A stretch of DNA of 50,392 nucleotides from Pseudomonas sp. 2FG (GCF_005502935.1 NZ_SCMP01000021.1:1-50392), one strand, 5' to 3'; positions 26,762-35,764 are shown, numbered from the stretch's first letter. Notes: generated from the sequence alone by a model not told the origin. Program-made: numbers and translations.

Positions 26762-27468
26762 TGCGTTTCGTTCCGGCGCTGCAGCAAGGCCGGCTGTTGC
26801 GCCGCTATAAGCGTTTCCTCGCCGATATCGAAACCGCCGATGGCGAGCCATTGACCATCCACTGCCCGAACACCGGCTCGATGCTCAATTGCATGGTCGA
26901 GGGCGGGGCGGTCTGGTTCAGTCGCTCGAATGATCCCAAGCGCAAGCTGCCGGGTACCTGGGAGCTCAGCGAAACCCCGCAAGGGCGGCTGGCCTGTGTG
27001 AATACCGCACGGGCCAACCCCTTGGTCGAGGAGGCGCTGAAGGCTGGCGTGATTGCCGAGCTGGCCGGCTTCACCGCGCTCAAGCGTGAGGTGGCCTACG
27101 GCCAGGAAAACAGCCGGATCGATTTTCGCCTGGACTACCCGAGCGGCCCGGCCTTCGTCGAAGTGAAGAGCGTCACCTTGGGTTTTACGGGTTCGGCGCT
27201 CGCAGCCTTCCCCGACGCGCGCACCGAACGCGGTGCCAAGCACCTGCGCGAGCTGGCGGCCCTGGCGCGTCAGGGCGTGCGCGCGGTGCAGCTGTATTGC
27301 GTGAACCTGTCGGGGATCGACGCGGTGCGTCCGGCGGCGGAAATCGACCCGGCTTACGCCGCCGCGTTGCGCGAGGCGCAGGCGGCGGGCGTCGAGGTGC
27401 TGGCTTATGCCGCCGAGTTGTCGACGCAAGAGATTCGCCTCACCCGGCGGCTCGAGGTGCGGCTGTAA
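26761..27468 (+). CDS. sfsA: SfsA family DNA-binding/nuclease-like protein
   Basis: A 235-residue member of the SfsA family (sugar fermentation stimulation protein). Early motifs: CPNTGSMLNCM and WFSRSNDPKRKLPGTWEL. The central RIDFRLDYPSG...FVEVKSVTL carries the D...ExK pattern of the PD-(D/E)XK nuclease fold, which the family is thought to share. The ATG overlaps the stop of the aminotransferase gene (TGATG), so translation is coupled. The role in Pseudomonas is not settled. In E. coli it was linked to maltose-gene expression through DNA binding. Confidence 0.9.
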   Translation: MRFVPALQQGRLLRRYKRFLADIETADGEPLTIHCPNTGSMLNCMVEGGAVWFSRSNDPKRKLPGTWELSETPQGRLACVNTARANPLVEEALKAGVIAELAGFTALKREVAYGQENSRIDFRLDYPSGPAFVEVKSVTLGFTGSALAAFPDARTERGAKHLRELAALARQGVRAVQLYCVNLSGIDAVRPAAEIDPAYAAALREAQAAGVEVLAYAAELSTQEIRLTRRLEVRL

Positions 27469-27516
27469 GCTGGATTTCTGCGCAAACGGCTCGAGCCAGC
27501 CCAACGCGGTACTGCC

Positions 27517-27840
27517 CTATGCCGGCAATTCGACCCAGATACCGGCGGCGTCCTCGTGACAGGCCAGTGCGTCGAGCGCTTGCCCGGCGCAGGGGCCGGC
27601 CACGCATTCGCCGGAGTCGATCAGAAAGAGTGCGCCGTGGGTGGCGCATTGGATCAGGCTACCGCTGTGGTCGAGGAATTGATCCTCCAGCCATTCGAGC
27701 GGCACACCGCGGTGCGGGCAGCGATTCTGATAGGCATACACCTGGCCGTCCTTGCGCACCGCCAAGAGTTTGAGTCCAGCCAGTAAGAAGCCCCGGCTCT
27801 GGCCTTCAGCCAGCTGTTCCGGGGCGCAGAGAAATGCCAT
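27517..27840 (-). CDS. Rieske 2Fe-2S protein
   Basis: A 107-residue small Rieske-type ferredoxin. The cluster ligands are C41-P-H43 and C65-x2-H68, with 21 residues between H43 and C65, slightly more than in most Rieske ferredoxins. The ATG at 27840 was chosen because GGAGG stands directly upstream. The product has no signal peptide, so it is cytoplasmic. It converges on sfsA and follows the phuR gene region on the other side without an obvious operon link. An electron-carrier partner is not visible. It may serve an oxygenase elsewhere. Confidence 0.85.
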   Translation of the reverse strand: MAFLCAPEQLAEGQSRGFLLAGLKLLAVRKDGQVYAYQNRCPHRGVPLEWLEDQFLDHSGSLIQCATHGALFLIDSGECVAGPCAGQALDALACHEDAAGIWVELPA

Positions 27841-27893
27841 GGTCGCCTCCACGTGAGCGGCGGATTATCCCGCTCGCGTGGGTTGGGCGAAAG

Positions 27894-30089
27894 TCAGATT
27901 TCCCAGATCAGGTTGATCGCCGCGTGTCGGCCCGGTTGCGAGAAACGGGTGATGCCTGGGTTGAGGGAGGTCAGGCCGCGCACATCGCCCCACTGCCAGT
28001 ACTCCTTGTCGGTGAGGTTGAACAAGCCGGCGTTGAGCGAAAACTCATCGGTCACTTGCCACCAGCCGTTGAGGTCGAGCAGGCCATAGCCGGAGGGTTG
28101 GAATTGGTTGGCAGTCTGGGTTTCGTCCACCCGTTGTTTGGCGGCCACCAGAGTCCAGCTCAGATCGCCACCATACTGGCTGTTCGGTGCGGTATAGCCG
28201 AGGCCGAATACGCCTTTGAGCGGGTCGACGCTGTTGATCGGCTCGCCGCTGCCTTCATCCTTGCCGCGGGCATAGGCCACGGCACCCATGGCTTTCCAGC
28301 CGTCCGGTAGCAGCCCCAGTTGATCGAGGAACAGCTCGCCCTTGGCCTCGGCGCCACGGATGGTCACGCGATCGCGGTTGATGTACTGGAACTCGCCGAA
28401 GGGGAAGCCGGACACTGTCGAGGGGCGGTTGATCTGTTCGATGAAGTCCTCATAGCGGTTATAGAACAGCGCCACGCCGAAGCTGCCGACGTGGTATTGG
28501 CCGCGCAAGCCCAGCTCGTAACTGTCGCTGCTCTCGGCTTTCAGGTTGGTGTTGGCGAGGGTGCGATACAGTCCGGGGTTGACGAACTCGCCAAAAATTT
28601 CCACCGCCTGGGGGGCGCGGAAGCCGGCTGCGTACTGGCCGTAGAGGCTATGGAAGTCGTCGACCTGGTAGGTCACGCCGAATTTCGGCGAGATGGCCGA
28701 GTCGCTGAAATCGCTGGGGTTGGCATCGGTCGCTTGGCTGTTCAGGTACTCGTCGGTGACGTGTGGCTGCATCTCGTAGCGGTCATAGCGCACCCCTGGC
28801 AGCAGGGTCCAGCGGCCGATGGCGATGCTGTCCTGGACGAACAGCGCGTACTCATTGGTGGTCGGGTCGGGGAAGTCGCTGGTGGGCAGCACCGGGGTGG
28901 TGCGGCCGGTAGCCAGCACGGTTTCCCCGCCTTCGCGTAGATCGGAGTTGTTCAAGCGCTTGAGGTCGACACCATAGGTAAGGTCATGCTGGCTCGAACC
29001 CAGGGCAAAGCCTTTGTCCAGTTGGCTGTTGAACACCCAGAGCTTCTCGTTGTAGTGCGAATCACGGGTGCGAAAGCGCGGTTGTGCGCCGACGATCCGG
29101 TTTTCGTAGGTGCGCTGGCGGGTCTGGCTGTCTTGATGGCTGAGCTGCGATTGCACCCGGTCAGCCAGCGGGCTGTCGAGTTGCAGGCTGTGATTGAGCG
29201 AGAAGCGCTCGCGGTCGACGCTGTCCCTGGCGTCCTGCGTGCGAATGGTGGCGCTGGAGCTGTAATTGCTCAGCACCCGGGTGTCGACCTCATCCTGATA
29301 GCGCTCGTAGGTCAGTTGCAGGCGCGCCCCTTCGGCGTAGTCCCAGCCCAGCTTGCCCAGCAGGTTGTCGGTGCTGTAGTCGAGCGGATTGGCCTCCTCG
29401 CGTGCGCTGCCAATCCCGTCGTTGCCGCCGTGCGTGTCAAGCGCCTGGCCGGTGCGTCGGCCCAGATGCAGCAGCACGTCGACCTGATTCTGGCGGCCGG
29501 CCAGGGTGGTGCTACGCAGCCAGCTGTCATCCGAGCCGTCGTAACCGGTTTTCAGGCGAGCGTAGGTGTCATTGCCGTCCTCCAGGTAGTCCGCTGCATC
29601 CTTGGTCAGAAAACTCACCGCGCCGCCGATGGCATCGCTGCCATACAGCGAGCTGGCGGGCCCGCGGATGATTTCCACCTGCTTCACGCTATTCGGGTCG
29701 ACGTAGTCGCGTTGGGCGCTGAGGAAGCCGCCGAAGGAAAACGTGTTCGGCAGGCTCACGCCATCGACCTGGGTCAACACCCGATTACCGCCGATGCCGC
29801 GAATGGTGAAGCCCGACAGGCCGAAGCGGCTGCCGCTGCCGCCCACCGAAACCCCCGGCTCATAGCGCACCAGATCCTTGATGTTCTTCACGTTGTGCTG
29901 GTCGATGTCGCGCTCGGTCAGCACCGAAACGGTACTCGGCACCTGATCGAGGGTCTGCTCGTTACGCGTAGCGGTGACCGTGACGGTATCGAACTGGGTC
30001 GCGGCTTTTTCTGCAGCAGAGGCCATTGATGGCGACAGCAGAAGCAGTGCGAGCCAGGAACGGCGGGAGAAGGGTGGGTGTTTGGACAT
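27894..30089 (-). CDS. phuR: TonB-dependent haem receptor PhuR
   Basis: A 731-residue outer-membrane receptor that brings haem or haemoglobin haem into the periplasm with energy from TonB. The start (ATG at 30089) follows AGGAG by 7 bases and gives a signal peptide (LALLLLSPSMASA). The TonB box is in FDTVTVTAT, then the plug domain and a long beta-barrel. The haem-receptor signature FRAP is at about residues 490-493, followed by the NPGL region in place of the usual NPDL. The C-terminal residues end in an aromatic strand (AINLIWEI). It is divergent from tonB-phuSTUVW across a Fur-type box. Confidence 0.93.
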   Translation of the reverse strand: MSKHPPFSRRSWLALLLLSPSMASAAEKAATQFDTVTVTATRNEQTLDQVPSTVSVLTERDIDQHNVKNIKDLVRYEPGVSVGGSGSRFGLSGFTIRGIGGNRVLTQVDGVSLPNTFSFGGFLSAQRDYVDPNSVKQVEIIRGPASSLYGSDAIGGAVSFLTKDAADYLEDGNDTYARLKTGYDGSDDSWLRSTTLAGRQNQVDVLLHLGRRTGQALDTHGGNDGIGSAREEANPLDYSTDNLLGKLGWDYAEGARLQLTYERYQDEVDTRVLSNYSSSATIRTQDARDSVDRERFSLNHSLQLDSPLADRVQSQLSHQDSQTRQRTYENRIVGAQPRFRTRDSHYNEKLWVFNSQLDKGFALGSSQHDLTYGVDLKRLNNSDLREGGETVLATGRTTPVLPTSDFPDPTTNEYALFVQDSIAIGRWTLLPGVRYDRYEMQPHVTDEYLNSQATDANPSDFSDSAISPKFGVTYQVDDFHSLYGQYAAGFRAPQAVEIFGEFVNPGLYRTLANTNLKAESSDSYELGLRGQYHVGSFGVALFYNRYEDFIEQINRPSTVSGFPFGEFQYINRDRVTIRGAEAKGELFLDQLGLLPDGWKAMGAVAYARGKDEGSGEPINSVDPLKGVFGLGYTAPNSQYGGDLSWTLVAAKQRVDETQTANQFQPSGYGLLDLNGWWQVTDEFSLNAGLFNLTDKEYWQWGDVRGLTSLNPGITRFSQPGRHAAINLIWEI

Positions 30090-30177
30090 GGACGGGCTCC
30101 TGAAGCGAGAACGTGCAGGTGACTTCGGTGGCCACCGGTTTGGCATCGGCGGCAGACGGTAGCGAGATTGACATGCA

Positions 30178-30196
30178 GATGCAAATAATTATCAAA
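30178..30196. promoter_or_regulatory. Fur box between phuR and the tonB-phu operon
   Basis: An AT-rich 19-base segment with CAAATAATTATCAAA at its centre fits the Fur consensus built of NATAAT hexamers. It lies in the 137-base gap between the divergent phuR and tonB starts and would let iron-loaded Fur repress both. The promoter boxes cannot be fixed with confidence. A TTGCAT-N17-TACCGT pair reads toward phuR. Confidence 0.75.
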
Positions 30197-30226
30197 TAGA
30201 TTTGTTTTGATAAGGTCAGCCCTTCG

Positions 30227-30919
30227 ATGTTGCGTTTCTCGCTGTATTTCCTGCTGTCGCTGGCGCTGCATGCACTCGCGGGCCTGCTGCTGCGCGACTC
30301 GACTCTCGGTCTGGGGCGGCCGCAGGTGGCGGAGGTGGCGGTGATGACGATTCAGTTGCAGGCAGCGCCCCGAATGCTTTCGCTAGCGCCATCGGCTACG
30401 CCGCCGGCGCCTGTTGTGCAAGCGCCTGCAGCCGTGGCACCAGCTGCACTGGCGCGCGCCAAGGTGCCGGCGCGAGTGCCGGCAAAAGCCTCGCCGCAGC
30501 GGCCACCGGCGCCGCCCAAGCCCGTGCGGCTGGCGGCGAAAACCGCGCCGGCGGTCAGCCGCGGTGAGCGTGCAACTCTGGCGTTGACGGCCGCGGCGGC
30601 ACCGGTGCCGATGCAGCCGGCCAGCCGAGAAGTGTTCAGTAGTGCGCCGGCATTTCTGCAGTCGCCCGTTCCGCCGCGTTACCCGGCGCAGGCAAAGCGA
30701 CGAAATCAGCAGGGCGTGGTGTTGCTCGAAGTGCGGCTGGACGAACGAGGCCGGCAGCGGGCCTTGCAGGTGCTGCGTTCTTCTGGGGTCGCCAGCCTGG
30801 ATGCGGCCGCTGTGCAGGCCGTCGCCGCCTGGCGTTTCCGCCCGGAAACCGAGGACGGCCGCGCCGTACCCAGCCGCGTACAAATACCTGTCGAGTTCGC
30901 CCTGACGGCGAGCCGTTGA
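30227..30919 (+). CDS. TonB family energy transducer
   Basis: A 230-residue TonB-type protein. The N-terminus has one membrane anchor (about residues 3-22) with an SLALHALAGLLL pattern including the H in the helix, as in TonB. A long proline-, alanine- and valine-rich periplasmic linker follows (about 50-140), and the C-terminal TonB domain starts at YPAQAKRRNQQGVVLLEV and ends at AVAAWRFRP. It would supply proton-motive energy from ExbB-ExbD (not in this window) to PhuR. It lies 22 bases before phuS on the same strand. I do not remember a tonB gene at this point of the P. aeruginosa phu locus. Confidence 0.88.
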   Translation: MLRFSLYFLLSLALHALAGLLLRDSTLGLGRPQVAEVAVMTIQLQAAPRMLSLAPSATPPAPVVQAPAAVAPAALARAKVPARVPAKASPQRPPAPPKPVRLAAKTAPAVSRGERATLALTAAAAPVPMQPASREVFSSAPAFLQSPVPPRYPAQAKRRNQQGVVLLEVRLDERGRQRALQVLRSSGVASLDAAAVQAVAAWRFRPETEDGRAVPSRVQIPVEFALTASR

Positions 30920-30941
30920 TTGTGATGAAGGAGTTCCATCC

Positions 30942-32012
30942 ATGAGCACTCAGACCCAAGCCGCCGCGGTGGCCAATGACCTTTACCTGGCCTGGCAGGT
31001 GCTGCGCACCGAGCAGCCACGTCTGCGCGCGCGGGATGCCGCCGAGCGTCTGGCGGTCAGCGAGGCGGAGCTGATCGCCAGCCGGCTGGGCGTCGATACC
31101 CAGCGGCTGCAACCCGACTGGCCGGCGCTGTTGCCAGCCCTCGGCGAGCTGGGCTATGTGATGGCGCTGACCCGTAACGAGCACTGCGTGCATGAGCGCA
31201 AGGGCTATTACCGCGAAGTGACGGTGACGCCGAATGGGCAGATGGGCCTGGTGGTGTCGGCCGACATCGACCTGCGGCTGTTCCTCGCTGGTTGGGCCAG
31301 TGTGTTTGCCATCGAGGAGCCCACCGGCAAAGGCGTCCAGCGCAGTATCCAGGTCTTTGACCGCCAGGGCGTGGCGGTGCATAAGGTGTTTCTCACCGAG
31401 GACAGCGAGCTCAAGGCCTGGGCGCCGCTGCTCGAGCGCTTTCGCGCGGCCGAGCAGAGCGCCGAACTCGACCTGCAACCGCAACCGGTGCGCGCGGCGC
31501 CGACGGCGGACGGCTTGATCGACGTCAATTCGCTGCGCGTCGGCTGGTCGACCTTGAAAGACACTCACCACTTCTTTGCGCTATTGAAACAGCACGGCGC
31601 GACACGCACCCAGGCGTTGCGGCTGGCCGGGCGCGACTGGGCCGAACCCCTCGCACCGGCCGAGCTGCCGAAGTTGCTGGAGGCGGCGGGCGCGGCCCAA
31701 GTGCCGCTGATGCTGTTTGTCGGCAACCGCCACTGCATCCAGATCCACAGCGGCCCGGTGCGCAACCTGCGCTGGCTGGACAGCTGGTTCAACGTGCTCG
31801 ACCCCGAGTTCAATCTGCACCTCAAGAGCCCGTCGGTGGCCGAGTTGTGGCGGGTGCGCAAACCGAGCACGGATGGCGTGATCACCAGTTGGGAAGCCTT
31901 CGATGCGGAGGGCGAGTTGATCGTCCAGCTCTTCGGCGTGCGCAAGCCGGGCATCCCGGAGCGGGACGACTGGCGCACGCTGGCCGAAACCGCCGCGGCC
32001 TTGGATGCCTAA
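30942..32012 (+). CDS. phuS: Cytoplasmic haem carrier PhuS/HemS
   Basis: A 356-residue HemS/ChuX-like protein with two repeated domains. In P. aeruginosa PhuS carries haem from the transporter to the haem oxygenase HemO. Repeated sections are visible: VMALTRNEHCVHERKG in the first half and PLMLFVGNRHCIQIHSG in the second. No signal peptide is present. AAGGAG lies 7-8 bases before the ATG. It is the first of the phuS-phuT-phuU-phuV-phuW block, but a 90-base gap with a hairpin stands before phuT, which may lower expression of the transport genes relative to phuS. Confidence 0.93.
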   Translation: MSTQTQAAAVANDLYLAWQVLRTEQPRLRARDAAERLAVSEAELIASRLGVDTQRLQPDWPALLPALGELGYVMALTRNEHCVHERKGYYREVTVTPNGQMGLVVSADIDLRLFLAGWASVFAIEEPTGKGVQRSIQVFDRQGVAVHKVFLTEDSELKAWAPLLERFRAAEQSAELDLQPQPVRAAPTADGLIDVNSLRVGWSTLKDTHHFFALLKQHGATRTQALRLAGRDWAEPLAPAELPKLLEAAGAAQVPLMLFVGNRHCIQIHSGPVRNLRWLDSWFNVLDPEFNLHLKSPSVAELWRVRKPSTDGVITSWEAFDAEGELIVQLFGVRKPGIPERDDWRTLAETAAALDA

Positions 32013-32038
32013 GCGCCGCTCACCTAGGTTGTTTTCAA

Positions 32039-32073
32039 CCCGCTGGCTCTGCTCCAACGGCAGGCCCAGCGGG
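32039..32073 (+). other. Hairpin between phuS and phuT
   Basis: Perfect 8-bp stem (32039-32046 and 32066-32073, CCCGCTGG) enclosing a smaller CTGC/GCAG hairpin. It has no T-tract. It may be an mRNA-stability or attenuation element that separates phuS levels from those of the ABC transporter. Confidence 0.4.
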
Positions 32074-32102
32074 ATATCGAATGTTGATGGAGTCGATTTG
32101 CC

Positions 32103-33002
32103 ATGCGCCTTACAGCCTGTCTTGCCAGCCTTTGCGGCGGTTTTCTGCTGAGTCAGTTGGCCTGCGCCGCCGAACCCTTGCCGCAACGCTGGGTCAGCGC
32201 GGGGGGCTCGCTGAGCGAATGGATAGTCGAGCTGGGCGGTGAAGCCAAGCTGGTCGGCGTGGATACCACCAGTCAGCACCCTGCGCGATTGAAAGCCCTG
32301 CCGAGCCTTGGCTATCAGCGGCAACTGGCCGCCGAGGGCATCCTCAGCCTGAAGCCTGACCTGCTACTGGGCAGTGAGGAAGTGGGCCCGCCGCCGGTAC
32401 TGGAGCAGGTCAAGAGGGCCGGGGTGCGTATCGAGGCACTGTCGACCCAGGCCGATTTGCCGACCTTGGAGCACAGCCTGACGCGTATCGGGGCGCTGCT
32501 CGGCGCGCAGCAGCGTGCGGCTCAGGTGCTGGCCGCCTACCGGCAGCGTCTGCAGACGCAGGCGCGCTGGGTTGCGGCGGCACAGCGCAGCCAGCCGGCG
32601 CCGCGGGTCCTGTTGCTGCTCGGTCACGCGGGCAGTAGCCCGCTGGCGGCGGGGCGCGATACCGCTGCGGCCTGGCTGATCGAGCAGGCCGGTGGGCGCA
32701 ATGTGACCACGCATGCCGGCTACAAGGCGCTGTCGACCGAGGCGCTGCTGGCACTGGACCCGGAGGTGCTGATCTTCGCCGATCGCGGCTTGGCCGGGGC
32801 TGCCGCCAAGCAGGCACTGCTCAAACACAACCCGGCGTTGGCTGCGACCCGCGCGGCGCGCGCTGGCCGCTTGCTGGAGCTGGATCCGACCCTGCTGGTC
32901 GGCGGGCTGGGCCCGCGGATTCCCGCTGGGCTGGCAGTGCTGAGCGCAGCCTTCTATCCTGCCGCGCAAGCCCTGACCGCCGAAGCTAAGCCGCAACCAT
33001 GA
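32103..33002 (+). CDS. phuT: Haem ABC transporter substrate-binding protein PhuT
   Basis: A 299-residue periplasmic haem-binding protein. It has a signal peptide (LACLASLCGGFLLSQ, cleavage near ACAA), then the two-lobed fold of class III binding proteins, with the characteristic GGSLSEWIVELGG near the N-terminus and SRP-like helix spacing through the middle. The haem-ligand tyrosine lies in the GYQRQL segment. GGAG precedes the ATG. Its stop overlaps the phuU start by four bases (ATGA). Confidence 0.9.
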   Translation: MRLTACLASLCGGFLLSQLACAAEPLPQRWVSAGGSLSEWIVELGGEAKLVGVDTTSQHPARLKALPSLGYQRQLAAEGILSLKPDLLLGSEEVGPPPVLEQVKRAGVRIEALSTQADLPTLEHSLTRIGALLGAQQRAAQVLAAYRQRLQTQARWVAAAQRSQPAPRVLLLLGHAGSSPLAAGRDTAAAWLIEQAGGRNVTTHAGYKALSTEALLALDPEVLIFADRGLAGAAAKQALLKHNPALAATRAARAGRLLELDPTLLVGGLGPRIPAGLAVLSAAFYPAAQALTAEAKPQP

Positions 33003-34036
33003 ATCCTGTAGTTCAATCGCGCTCACTGTTTATCGCCCTGGGCTTGTTGCTGGTGCTCGCGCTCTGGCTGTCGCTGGCCTTGGGGCCGGTCAGCTTGCCG
33101 CTGGCCGACACCCTGCGCGCCGCGCTACGTCTGCTTGGCGTGCCGTTGTCTGGCCTGGGGCTGGAGCAGGCCGAGTTGATCCTCGGGCAAATCCGTATGC
33201 CGCGAACCCTGTTGGGCTTGGCTGTTGGCGCGGTGCTGGCGTTGTCCGGGGTGGCGATGCAGGGGTTGTTTCGCAATCCCTTGGCGGATCCCGGTTTGGT
33301 CGGTGTCTCCAGTGGCGCGGCCCTCGGTGCGGCGCTTGCCATAGTCGGTGGCGCCGCGTTCGGCGGTCTGCCGGAGGCTGTCGCGCCCTATCTGCTGTCG
33401 CTCTGTGCTTTCGCTGGCGGCTTGGGTGTGACCGCGCTGGTCTACCGCCTCGGTCGTCGGGATGGCCAGACTAGCGTCGCGACCATGCTGCTGGCCGGTA
33501 TCGCCCTGACGGCCCTGGCTGGCGCGGCCATCGGCCTGTTCACCTACTTGGCCGATGACGCGACGCTGCGCACCCTGACCTTTTGGAACCTCGGCAGCCT
33601 CAACGGCGCCAGCTATGCGCGGCTGTGGCCGTTGTTGCTGGTCACTGCCGGTGTCGGGCTGTGGTTGCCGCGCCGGGCCAAGGCCTTGAATGCCTTGCTG
33701 CTCGGTGAGTCCGAGGCACGCCATCTGGGCTTCGAGGTCGAGCGTTTGAAGCGCGAGTTGGTGTTCTGTACCGCGCTGGGCGTCGGCGCCGCGGTGGCGG
33801 CGGCGGGGATGATCGGCTTTATCGGCCTGGTGGTGCCGCACCTGTTGCGCTTGCTGGTCGGGCCGGATCACCGCGTGCTGCTGCCTGCCTCGGCATTGGC
33901 GGGGGCAAGCCTGTTGCTCTTCGCGGACGTGCTGGCGCGCTTGGCCCTGGCGCCAGCGGAGTTGCCGATCGGGATTGTCACCGCGCTGCTGGGTGCGCCG
34001 TTCTTCCTTTATCTATTGCTGCGAGGACGTGCCTGA
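32999..34036 (+). CDS. phuU: Haem ABC transporter permease PhuU
   Basis: A 345-residue inner-membrane permease of the FecCD/BtuC family, about 10 membrane helices. Visible motifs: QIRMPRTLLGLAVGAVLALSG, LFRNPLADPGLVGVSSGAALGA and the C-terminal FIGLVVPHLLRLLVGPDHR that couples to the ATPase. It forms a dimer with PhuV below it. It overlaps phuT by four bases and phuV by one base, so the three are translated together. Confidence 0.94.
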   Translation: MNPVVQSRSLFIALGLLLVLALWLSLALGPVSLPLADTLRAALRLLGVPLSGLGLEQAELILGQIRMPRTLLGLAVGAVLALSGVAMQGLFRNPLADPGLVGVSSGAALGAALAIVGGAAFGGLPEAVAPYLLSLCAFAGGLGVTALVYRLGRRDGQTSVATMLLAGIALTALAGAAIGLFTYLADDATLRTLTFWNLGSLNGASYARLWPLLLVTAGVGLWLPRRAKALNALLLGESEARHLGFEVERLKRELVFCTALGVGAAVAAAGMIGFIGLVVPHLLRLLVGPDHRVLLPASALAGASLLLFADVLARLALAPAELPIGIVTALLGAPFFLYLLLRGRA

Positions 34037-34803
34037 TGCTGCGTGCAGAAAGTCTGGCAGTGCGGCGTGGCGCTAAGCTCGTGCTGACGGATATCAACCT
34101 CGAACTACAGCCGGGCGAAGTGCTCGGAGTGCTCGGCCCGAATGGCGCGGGCAAGAGCACCTTGCTCGACGCGCTGGCTGGCGAATTGAGCCCGACCCAT
34201 GGGCAGGTTCTGCTGGATCGGCGCCCGCTCGCCGAGTGGCCCGGCCCCGAGCGCGCCCGGCGCTTGGCCGTGTTACCGCAGAGTTCGACCCTGAACTTTG
34301 CTTTCCGGGTCGAGGAGGTGGTCGGCATGGGCCGCCTGCCGCACGCCAGTGGCCGTGCGAGGGATGCGCAGATCATCGATGCAGCATTGGTCGCGGCGGA
34401 TGCCATGCACCTGGCCGGGCGTAGCTATCTGGAACTGTCCGGCGGTGAGCGCCAGCGCGTGCATCTGGCCCGGGTCCTGGCGCAGCTGTGGCCCGGTGCG
34501 GCGGGGCAGAGCCTGTTGCTGGATGAGCCGACCTCGATGCTCGACCCCTTGCATCAACACACCACCCTGCAGGCGACGCGCACCTTTGCCGAGCGCGGTG
34601 CGGCGGTGCTGGTGATTCTGCATGACCTGAACCTGGCGGCGCGTTATTGCGACCGCGTGCTGCTGCTGGAGCGTGGCCGTCCGCATGCGCTAGGTTGCCC
34701 GGATGAGGTGCTGCGGGCCGAGCCGCTGCAAGCGGTGTTCGGCCTGGAGGTGCTGGTGCAGCGCCACCCGGAACGGGGTCATCCCCTGATCATTGCCCGC
34801 TAA
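34036..34803 (+). CDS. phuV: Haem ABC transporter ATP-binding protein PhuV
   Basis: A 255-residue ATPase of the haem importer. Walker A is GPNGAGKST, the signature motif is LSGGERQRV, Walker B is LLLDEPTSMLD and the switch histidine lies in ILHDLNLAARY. The ATG overlaps the phuU stop (TGATG), which couples translation. The product powers haem import from PhuT through PhuU. It is followed after 9 bases by phuW. Confidence 0.95.
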   Translation: MLRAESLAVRRGAKLVLTDINLELQPGEVLGVLGPNGAGKSTLLDALAGELSPTHGQVLLDRRPLAEWPGPERARRLAVLPQSSTLNFAFRVEEVVGMGRLPHASGRARDAQIIDAALVAADAMHLAGRSYLELSGGERQRVHLARVLAQLWPGAAGQSLLLDEPTSMLDPLHQHTTLQATRTFAERGAAVLVILHDLNLAARYCDRVLLLERGRPHALGCPDEVLRAEPLQAVFGLEVLVQRHPERGHPLIIAR

Positions 34804-34812
34804 GGAAATTCG

Positions 34813-35709
34813 ATGCGCTTCATTGTATTGCTGGGTTTGCTGGCGTTGGCGGCCTGCCAGTCGGTGCCGCCGCTGCCGGCCTGGCAGAGTCCCGAAGGGC
34901 TTGAACATGCCGACCTCGGCGTGATCCGCGATCTGCGCAGTGGTGAGCAACTGACCCCACGGCAACTGCTCGAGCGTCTGGCAAAAGCTCCGCGGGTGTT
35001 GGTCGGCGAGCAGCACGACAACCCGGATCACCATGCTTTGCAATTGTGGTTGTTGCAGGCGCTGGCGGCGCAGCGGGCGCAAGGCAGCCTGTTGCTGGAA
35101 ATGCTCAATCCGGACCAGCAGACCAAGGTCGAGCAGGCACGGGCGGCCATGGCGGCAGGCCAGCCGCTGGCCGATCTGCCGGGCGCCTTAGCTTGGCAGC
35201 AGAACTGGGATTGGGCGTTGTACGGGCCGATCCTGCGTTATGCCTTGGCTCAGCCTTATCCGGTGCTGTCGGCCAATCTGGACCGCAGTGAAATCATGCA
35301 GATCTACGCCGCGCGGCCGGCGCTCAGTGGCACGGCCTCGACCGCGGCGGCGGTGCGCACCGCATTGCTGGCGCAAATTCGCGAGTCGCATTGCGGGCTA
35401 CTGCCTGAGGATCAGTTGCCGGCCATGCTCGCCGTGCAGCAACGGCGCGATCGGCGGATGGCCGAGCGGCTGTTGGCTGCGCTAGAGCCGGCGATCTTGT
35501 TCGCCGGCGCCTTCCATGTGCGGCGTGATCTGGGGGTGCCGCTGCACCTGGCCGATCTGGGCGCCGCGCAGGGCAGCCTGGTGCTGATATTGGCTGAGGT
35601 CGGTAAACCGGTGGCTGCCGGGACCGCCGATTTTGTCTGGTACAGCGCGGCGCAGCCGGAGCAGGACCACTGCGCCAAACTGCGGCGTCAGTCGTCGAGT
35701 CAGAACTGA
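34813..35709 (+). CDS. phuW: PhuW, ChaN family haem-binding lipoprotein
   Basis: A 298-residue protein with a lipoprotein signal: the N-terminus has a hydrophobic run ending in the lipobox LAAC. The body matches the ChaN family of haem-binding lipoproteins, with VLVGEQHDNPDHHALQ near residue 65, where the ExH pair is part of the fold's metal site. In P. aeruginosa phuW is the last gene of the phu operon, as here. The role in haem uptake is not proven. Its stop codon is at 35707-35709 and a terminator begins at once. Confidence 0.88.
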   Translation: MRFIVLLGLLALAACQSVPPLPAWQSPEGLEHADLGVIRDLRSGEQLTPRQLLERLAKAPRVLVGEQHDNPDHHALQLWLLQALAAQRAQGSLLLEMLNPDQQTKVEQARAAMAAGQPLADLPGALAWQQNWDWALYGPILRYALAQPYPVLSANLDRSEIMQIYAARPALSGTASTAAAVRTALLAQIRESHCGLLPEDQLPAMLAVQQRRDRRMAERLLAALEPAILFAGAFHVRRDLGVPLHLADLGAAQGSLVLILAEVGKPVAAGTADFVWYSAAQPEQDHCAKLRRQSSSQN

Positions 35710-35730
35710 GCCGCCCTCGGGCGGCTTTTT
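35709..35730 (+). terminator. Rho-independent terminator of the phu operon
   Basis: An 8-bp GC-rich inverted repeat (35709-35716 and 35719-35726) with a very tight loop, followed by a run of five T. It ends the tonB-phuSTUVW message and protects the opposite prrF transcript. Confidence 0.9.
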
Positions 35731-35764
35731 CTTACCCGTCGCTGTCGCGGTAAAATCTGCGGGC

